Assembly: GCA_021777495.1 (NCBI GenBank)
Contig: JAJYDL010000006.1
Coordinates: 1-33,529 of the forward strand
Length of the DNA: 33,529 nt
Source of the DNA: a bacterium
GTDB taxonomy: Bacteria > Patescibacteriota > Minisyncoccia > UBA6257 > 2-01-FULL-56-20
Direction: 5' to 3'
In this document: positions 28,556-33,529 of the stretch, piece by piece
How positions within the stretch are numbered: the stretch's first letter is position 1
Layout of the letters: every line of letters starts with the position of its first letter
Made by a program: the position numbers and the translations under genes
Notes under the pieces: generated by a model
Database searches by the model: none
Seen by the model: the letters and a program-made list of their open reading frames with translations, nothing else
What the model was told of the DNA's origin: nothing

Positions 28556-29989
28556 CTACCGGGCACAGCGGAATCCGAGGCCGTAGGTCGTGTAGCCGGG
28601 AGTACCGCCCAGGTAGAGTGCCCCCACCCCCGCAACCGCGCCATAGCTCCAATTGCCGCCGCGGATGAAACCATAGACGGTGGTATTGCCCGAGGTGCCG
28701 TCGGAATATATTTCGCCGATGCCTTGTGTAGAGCTCCATGCGTTGTTGAGAGGCCCCGCGGTCTGCTGAGTCATCGTGCCCCAGTTCGTGATCGCGGTAT
28801 ATTGGCGCCAGGTGAAGCCCGGGCTGCCGCCATACGGCTCGTTCTGTCCCTGGATCGTGTCGCTCGTCCACTGCCAGAGGTTGCCCGCCATGTCCCAAAC
28901 GACACTGCCATTACTGAGGGTGAGGGTGCGGATCTGGGAAATGTTGGTTCCCGTGCCGCCGCAGGAGGAAGGGCCGTCGGTGCCCACGCAGCTTTGGGAA
29001 TCGTTTGCAGAAGGGAGGCTTGCGTTTGCGGGAATGTTGTCGTTGTGTCCCGAATACACATAGTTCGTGCCCACCGTGCCGCCGTACCAGTTTGATCCCT
29101 GCCCTTCCGTATTCCACGCAATCGTCTGCCATTCGTTGTTCGTCATGAGATGGGCGCCGATCGAGGCGCAATAGCTTGCGGCCTGGTTCTGGGATACGTC
29201 CACGATCGGGTAGCCCGCGGCGATCGAAACAGGAATGTAACCGTTCGCGATGGAGCAGTTCTGGGAACTATTGTTGTACCCGTTCACCGCGGTACCGTCG
29301 AGGGGCGACGTCAAAGGCGTTCCTCCCGTCGTCTCGCAGGAGGCGTCGTACTTCATCACCATGAAATTGCCGGTGCCGAACTGGCTGTTGCCGGGAACGG
29401 GTACCCAGGTGCCCGTGAGGTTTGCAGCGGAGCCCACCGTGAACGCGAGGGGGTTCTGGACAAGCATGGTTTGGTACTTTTGGGACTCGGGGACGGCCGT
29501 GACGCGGAAGGTGCTTCCGAAAGATTCATAGGTGTAATAGAGGTTGGAAGAGGTGCTGTTCACGGGATCGACAGGGAGGGAGCCGAAGGGACTTCCAGCG
29601 CTAATACTGTTGAAATTGATCGGCAGCCAGCCGGTGGTCGAAGCGTTGCGATAGGTGCTTGATGCGGCGCAGTGGAAAGATCCGCCTGCGAGGAAATTGC
29701 CGCTCATAAGGGAGCAGTCCGTGCCTGCGGTCGAGGTGGCATTCGGATCGGGAATGGAAACGTAGGTGACGGATGAGGTGCCGAGGGAGAAATTGGAAGC
29801 GCCCCCTTGGTCGGTGGTATACAAATTGATCGCCGAGTTCAGGGTGGCAAGGTCGGAGAGGCGGTTCGCATCCCTCGATTGGGCGAGAAGCTGGGCGGGA
29901 TTGAGGGTCAAGACGACGACCACCGCCAAAATGGCGATGATCGCGATCACGACGAGAAGCTCGATGAGGGTGAAGCCCTTATCGAGCAT
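28556..29989 (-). CDS. DGR target protein: type IV prepilin-like N-terminus plus formylglycine-generating-enzyme/C-type-lectin-like variable C-terminus
   Basis: MLDKGFTLIELLVVIAIIAILAVVVV (prepilin signal, cleavage after G). C-terminal EWQTIAWNTEGQGSNW...VWDMAGNLWQWTSDTIQG...GFIRGGNWSYGAVAGVGALYLGGTPGYTTYGLGFRCAR. Confidence 0.93.
   Translation of the reverse strand: MLDKGFTLIELLVVIAIIAILAVVVVLTLNPAQLLAQSRDANRLSDLATLNSAINLYTTDQGGASNFSLGTSSVTYVSIPDPNATSTAGTDCSLMSGNFLAGGSFHCAASSTYRNASTTGWLPINFNSISAGSPFGSLPVDPVNSTSSNLYYTYESFGSTFRVTAVPESQKYQTMLVQNPLAFTVGSAANLTGTWVPVPGNSQFGTGNFMVMKYDASCETTGGTPLTSPLDGTAVNGYNNSSQNCSIANGYIPVSIAAGYPIVDVSQNQAASYCASIGAHLMTNNEWQTIAWNTEGQGSNWYGGTVGTNYVYSGHNDNIPANASLPSANDSQSCVGTDGPSSCGGTGTNISQIRTLTLSNGSVVWDMAGNLWQWTSDTIQGQNEPYGGSPGFTWRQYTAITNWGTMTQQTAGPLNNAWSSTQGIGEIYSDGTSGNTTVYGFIRGGNWSYGAVAGVGALYLGGTPGYTTYGLGFRCAR
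28557..28671 (-). repeat. DGR variable repeat (VR) at the 3' end of the target gene
   Basis: Homologous to TR 27959-28073 with 17 adenine-site substitutions; ends at the target stop codon. Confidence 0.97.
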
Positions 29990-30004
29990 GGCCGCAGGTG
30001 GAAT

Positions 30005-30040
<36 letters not shown>

Positions 30041-30114
30041 GCGATTGTTCCGAATAAAAGCGGGGGCGCCCATAGAAATATCATACCATATACCGATGAA
30101 ATCCCTGTGTAAAA

Positions 30115-30333
30115 CTAAGATTCCGCCACCTTTATTCCCCGCATCACCTCCGCCGCCACCTGCGGCACGATGGCGTTCCCAAGTGCTTTTATCCGCTCGA
30201 TCAGGTGCCCTTTTGCGGTGAGCTCGCATCCGTCCAGCCGGGCGGGAAGCCCATCATCCACTCCACAAAGAGCGGCTGCAGCCTCATGCCAGCCGATCCA
30301 GGTTAGGACTTCCGAAAAATCAATCACCACCAA
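30115..30333 (-). pseudogene. Truncated C-terminal fragment of a C5-cytosine DNA methyltransferase
   Basis: GVDDGLPARLDG...LIERIKALGNAIVPQVAAEVMRGI matches the expected C-terminus of phage/Dcm-type methyltransferases. No upstream catalytic domain present. Confidence 0.75.
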
Positions 30334-30408
30334 TCAAATATGCGATTTGTCCCGAAAATTTCTCATACTGCGGGGGCTCCTGAACGACGCTCGAGCCGCT
30401 CATTAATC

Positions 30409-30437
30409 TTGACAATACATTATTTTTGTAGTATTAA
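30409..30437 (+). promoter_or_regulatory. Near-consensus sigma70-type promoter TTGACA-N17-TATTAA
   Basis: TTGACA 30409-30414, 17-nt spacer, TATTAA 30432-30437; strong SD GGAGGAG 30444-30450. Confidence 0.85.
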
Positions 30438-30455
30438 AACACTGGAGGAGATCAT

Positions 30456-30671
30456 ATGAATCTCTTGCAGAAACGATTCTGGAACCGGGTACTTGCAGGA
30501 ATCTGTGCACTTACCATCGTCGCAGGAACGATGGGCGGAGACGCCTATCTCGCCTCGCACCTTGGAATCGCGAAAGATGCCGTCACTTTCTACCGCAGCT
30601 CGATCTGTCTCGCCGTGGTCATCGCGTGCTCCGTCGGCATTCTCTCCATTGCGAAATCGCTGCGATCCTAG
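30456..30671 (+). CDS. Small two-TM membrane protein, unknown function
   Basis: MNLLQKRFWNRVLAGICALTIVAGTMGGDAYLASHLGIAKDAVTFYRSSICLAVVIACSVGILSIAKSLRS with strong promoter, SD and terminator. Confidence 0.8.
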   Translation: MNLLQKRFWNRVLAGICALTIVAGTMGGDAYLASHLGIAKDAVTFYRSSICLAVVIACSVGILSIAKSLRS

Positions 30672-30702
30672 CAAGCCAATAGGTCCACGCCTTCCCATCC
30701 TT

Positions 30703-30729
30703 CAGCCCCGCTCTCGTGGGGCTTTTCTT
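30703..30729 (+). terminator. Rho-independent terminator of the small membrane protein gene
   Basis: AGCCCC-GCTCTCGT-GGGGCTTTTCTTT. Confidence 0.85.
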
Positions 30730-30768
30730 TATGGCGGGCAGTATGGGACGATGTTCGAATTTGACCGC

Positions 30769-31479
30769 CTAATTTCTAAATTTCCTCGCCAAAAATGACG
30801 CAACTTTGTCATGCGGATCAATAGCAATCAGGCTGCGACGCAGAAATTCCCGCAAACCCTTCTTAATAGCCGCGGTCGACGCGCTCTTTAAGGATTCGGG
30901 AAATTCGTATGCTCTGATGAGTTTTTCGTAATGAGATGATCGATTACGCAGCAATTCCTCTGCGGTGACCGATAAGGATTCATTAAAAGCTATCCCCTGT
31001 TCAGCCAAAACGTTTTTTAAAAGCTGCTCCGAACGTCCCATATGATATTCATTTGTTTCGAGCAAAAATTTCTTGATACCTTGCCCTTCGAGCATCGGTA
31101 AGACATTTTCCAGACTGCTGCTCGTATTAATGGAGTTGGTTTCAATTATAATATCCTCCTCCGGTGCGCCGTGAGCCATCAGATACTCTTTCATAACTTC
31201 GGAAATAGGCGGAACTGGCCCTTCTATTCTCACGCCTTTGCCGCCGGCAAGCACAATCTTTTTAATCTTGCCATGCTCCCAAAGTTCAAGAGCCCCAAGC
31301 GCCCGCATTTTTGATTCAATATCGAGAACTACACGATCGCCCCTTTTCTCCAGGCCACCAGCGAGGACAAGCACCGCATCCGAATCGGGTATCTCATCAA
31401 AAAACTTTTTTTCTTCCGCAGCCTCGTCATCGCCTTGTTCCGGCGGTACACGAAACTCAAAATTTCCTTCCGATTTCAT
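30769..31479 (-). CDS. YdcF/DUF218-like protein
   Basis: DAVLVLAGGLEKRGDRVV...KIKKIVLAGGKGV...VMKEYLMAHGAPEEDIIIETNSINTSSSLENV...KKFLLETNEYHMGRSE. Confidence 0.78.
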   Translation of the reverse strand: MKSEGNFEFRVPPEQGDDEAAEEKKFFDEIPDSDAVLVLAGGLEKRGDRVVLDIESKMRALGALELWEHGKIKKIVLAGGKGVRIEGPVPPISEVMKEYLMAHGAPEEDIIIETNSINTSSSLENVLPMLEGQGIKKFLLETNEYHMGRSEQLLKNVLAEQGIAFNESLSVTAEELLRNRSSHYEKLIRAYEFPESLKSASTAAIKKGLREFLRRSLIAIDPHDKVASFLARKFRN

Positions 31480-31536
31480 AATTTCAGTTCACCACAACCG
31501 GACTGGCGGGCGTGTGGGACGGTGTTCGAACAGGAT

Positions 31537-31974
31537 TTATCCCTCCTGCGCTTTCCGCTCCGCATCATATTTGAGCACCTCAAGTCGTCGCTGAGCCTCT
31601 GTCCACGCTACGCCATCTTTCGTGAAATACGGCAGCATGCCTTCAATATTATCTTCTACCTCCTTTACATATCCCTTCCCTTCTAAAGAAAGTGTTTCGT
31701 TCAATATACCCCCCAAGATGATGAACGGAGCCGCCCCAGCGAGAGTAAGCCTGGTGAGGTATTGTTTTGCCTTGTCCATGCCCTCAGGGCCTTCTGCCGC
31801 AAGCCGCTTTAACTCTTCAAGCTCTTGCAGGGCCTCATCATAATCTTCCGGAGTGGCTTCTTTGCGCTGCCTCTCCATATTCAACCGCAGCATATTGGCT
31901 TCTTCGTGAGCATCCTCGCTGTTCAAGCGGGCATCTTCCTGCTCGATAGAATTATTCTCCTGTTCAAATTTCAT
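31537..31974 (-). CDS. Hypothetical coiled-coil protein
   Basis: ORF with Glu-rich coiled coil and a short hydrophobic stretch (LTLAGAAPFIILGGIL); TAAAAT 7 nt upstream of the ATG. Confidence 0.6.
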   Translation of the reverse strand: MKFEQENNSIEQEDARLNSEDAHEEANMLRLNMERQRKEATPEDYDEALQELEELKRLAAEGPEGMDKAKQYLTRLTLAGAAPFIILGGILNETLSLEGKGYVKEVEDNIEGMLPYFTKDGVAWTEAQRRLEVLKYDAERKAQEG

Positions 31975-32065
31975 ATTTGTAATTTTATCCTACAAGAATA
32001 TATTCCCATTTATAGTTTTGAAAGTCAATACGGAGAGGGAGGGATGAGCGAATAAGAATTCGCTA

Positions 32066-32122
32066 CGCTGGTTCGCTCGTCGAAAATGAGAATAAATTCT
32101 TATTTTCGTCTCGCTGCCAGCG
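32066..32122. repeat. Imperfect long hairpin
   Basis: CGCTGG...CGAAAATGAGAAT-AA-ATTCTTATTTTCG...CCAGCG. Confidence 0.8.
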
Positions 32123-32177
32123 TTCGCCCGCGGCTCTTGCTCGCGCCGTCGCGCTCGCAAGGCCTGGGCACCGCCTC

Positions 32178-32205
32178 GGAATATTTTTCAGCTGAAAAAT
32201 ATTCC
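32178..32205. repeat. 28-nt perfect palindrome
   Basis: GGAATATTTTTCAGCTGAAAAATATTCC equals its reverse complement. Confidence 0.95.
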
Positions 32206-32206
32206 T

Positions 32207-32227
32207 CCGGCGTTCGAATCCCATCCT
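32207..32227 (+). repeat. Right copy of the 21-nt direct repeat (partner at 26624-26644)
   Basis: CCGGCGTTCGAATCCCATCCT. Confidence 0.85.
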
Positions 32228-32233
32228 ATTCAG

Positions 32234-32273
32234 ATGACAAAAAAGGAGGCGCTATGGCCTCCTTTTTTGTCAT
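32234..32273. terminator. 17-bp A/T-flanked hairpin, probable bidirectional terminator next to tRNA-Ser
   Basis: ATGACAAAAAAGGAGGC-GCTATG-GCCTCCTTTTTTGTCAT. Confidence 0.85.
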
Positions 32274-32275
32274 GC

Positions 32276-32361
32276 GGAGAGGGAGGGATTCGAACCCTCG
32301 GTGCCATTTCTGACACACAGTCTTTCCAGGACTGCCGTTTCAACCGCTCACGCACCTCTCC
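32276..32361 (-). tRNA. tRNA-Ser(GGA)
   Basis: GGAGAGG...CAGTC-CTGGAAA-GACTG...long variable arm...GAGGGTTCGAATCCCTC-CCTCTCC. Confidence 0.95.
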
Positions 32362-32394
32362 AGATGCACACCGGGCGCCCCAGGGCGTCCGGCA

Positions 32395-33087
32395 CTACCC
32401 GATGATGGTACCCTCAAACTCCTTTCCGTTCAAGAGCGCACGGAAATTCACGAGGTCCCGCCCGTCCACAATGATGGCTTTCACCTTCTCCTTGGCGCCG
32501 AGCGCCGCAGCCACGGGATCGACGGGAGCATGGAGGCCCGGCTTCCACTTCCCCGGGATCAGCTTCCGGTACGCGGACCATTCCATTGCATCGAAGCGCT
32601 TTGCCTTTGGAAACTTCGCGGGATCCTTCTCGTAGACATGGGACGGCTTGCCCGCGATCACCGCCTCGTCCGCGCCGATGTCCGCCGCGATCCGCATCGC
32701 AACGTAATCGGTGGACCATCCGGGCCGCCACCCCGAGGCGATCGCCACGGGATACGCCGGCCGGGAGACCTTCTCCCGCGCATCGATCACGACGGGATCC
32801 GCCGCATCCCTGAAGGCGGTGCGCAGCAGATGCGCATTGAGGCGCGTCGCATGGATGCCGAGCCAATCTTTGTCCTCGTCCGTCACGCGCGTCACCTTGG
32901 CCGCCGCATCCTGGAAGCGCCGCGAGAGCGTCCCTCCCCCAACGACAATAATGAACCTCGTCCCCTTCCGGAGGAACGGATCAAGGAACGCTTTGAACTT
33001 CTTGAGATAGACGGCATCGATGCCGTCCGGATGGACGATGGAGCCTCCAAGTGCGACGACGACGGTGTTATTGAAACGATGGTTCAT
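32395..33087 (-). CDS. pyrH: UMP kinase
   Basis: NTVVVALGGSIVHPDG...FIIVVGGGTLSRRFQDAA...IGADEAVIAGKPSHVYEKDPAKFPKAKRFD...VDGRDLVNFRALLNGKEFEGTII. Confidence 0.85.
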   Translation of the reverse strand: MNHRFNNTVVVALGGSIVHPDGIDAVYLKKFKAFLDPFLRKGTRFIIVVGGGTLSRRFQDAAAKVTRVTDEDKDWLGIHATRLNAHLLRTAFRDAADPVVIDAREKVSRPAYPVAIASGWRPGWSTDYVAMRIAADIGADEAVIAGKPSHVYEKDPAKFPKAKRFDAMEWSAYRKLIPGKWKPGLHAPVDPVAAALGAKEKVKAIIVDGRDLVNFRALLNGKEFEGTIIG

Positions 33088-33100
33088 GCGAGGCGATCGA

Positions 33101-33529
33101 TTATGCGCGGGCCGGCCCTTCTGCCGGAAGCCCCGCCATATCGCGAAGCGCTTTGATCCGCTCCTCGATCGGCGGATGGGTCATGAACATCGTATGCCAC
33201 CACGACGTCCCCTTGCCCTTGAACGGCGTGTCGAGCCACATGTGCGCGGTGGAATCCCTCGCGGTGCGCATCGGCGTATCGTCCCCCGCGATCTTCTCGA
33301 GTGCGGAGATGAGGCCTTCCGGATAGCGGGTGAGGAGGACCCCCGACGCATCCGCGAGCGCCTCGCGGCGGCGCGAGATCGCAAGCTGGATCAGCATCGT
33401 GCCGATCGGTGCAAGGATCGAGAGGGCGATCGCAAGGATGAAGAACGCCTCCTGCGCCTCGCCGTTGCCGCGGCCCCTTCCCCCGCCGAAACCGAACATG
33501 AGCGAGCGGAGGAACACGTCCGCGATGAG
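33101..33529 (-). CDS. htpX: HtpX-like M48 family zinc metalloprotease, C-terminal part; runs off the window edge
   Basis: FILAIALSILAPIGTMLIQLAISRRREALADASGVLLTRYPEGLISALEKIAGD...HMWLDTPFKG...MFMTHPPIEERIKALRDM. Confidence 0.88.
   Translation of the reverse strand, partial: LIADVFLRSLMFGFGGGRGRGNGEAQEAFFILAIALSILAPIGTMLIQLAISRRREALADASGVLLTRYPEGLISALEKIAGDDTPMRTARDSTAHMWLDTPFKGKGTSWWHTMFMTHPPIEERIKALRDMAGLPAEGPARA

Noticed and set aside
28556-28898. Alternative-frame ORFs over the VR/TR
   Set aside because: They overlap the validated target frame; TR/VR conservation follows the target frame.

Overview
The window looks like a GC-rich chromosomal segment, probably from a CPR/Parcubacteria-like bacterium (inferred from gene content and style only). 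It carries housekeeping genes (murD, gatC, gatA, dus, mscL, rpsR, nusG, secE, gyrB, pyrH, htpX) and accessory modules. The standout is a complete diversity-generating retroelement (DGR) on the minus strand at about 26.7-30.0 kb. Its parts are a prepilin-like target protein with a C-terminal variable repeat (VR), a four-helix-bundle Avd-type accessory protein, a template repeat (TR) and a DGR-type reverse transcriptase. I aligned TR and VR by hand: 115 nt, 17 mismatches, and all 17 fall at adenines of the TR coding strand. Two long dinucleotide tracts overlay the cassette. One, (AG)5AT(AG)12, interrupts the RT reading frame between its N-terminal part and its catalytic part. The other, (AG)14, lies 20 nt upstream of the likely target start codon. 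This suggests, but does not prove, that the DGR is phase-variable in both mutagenesis and target expression. A 20/21-nt direct repeat brackets the region (26624 and 32227), next to a truncated DNA methyltransferase, as expected for an acquired island. Other points of interest are a possible flavin-based extracytosolic electron-transfer cluster with an out-of-frame 38-bp tandem repeat inside the reductase gene, an orphan cytochrome b with four conserved-position histidines, a recurrent -10 box to ATG spacing of 6-7 nt suggesting leaderless mRNAs, and a tRNA-like sequence antisense to the 3' end of a serine recombinase ORF.
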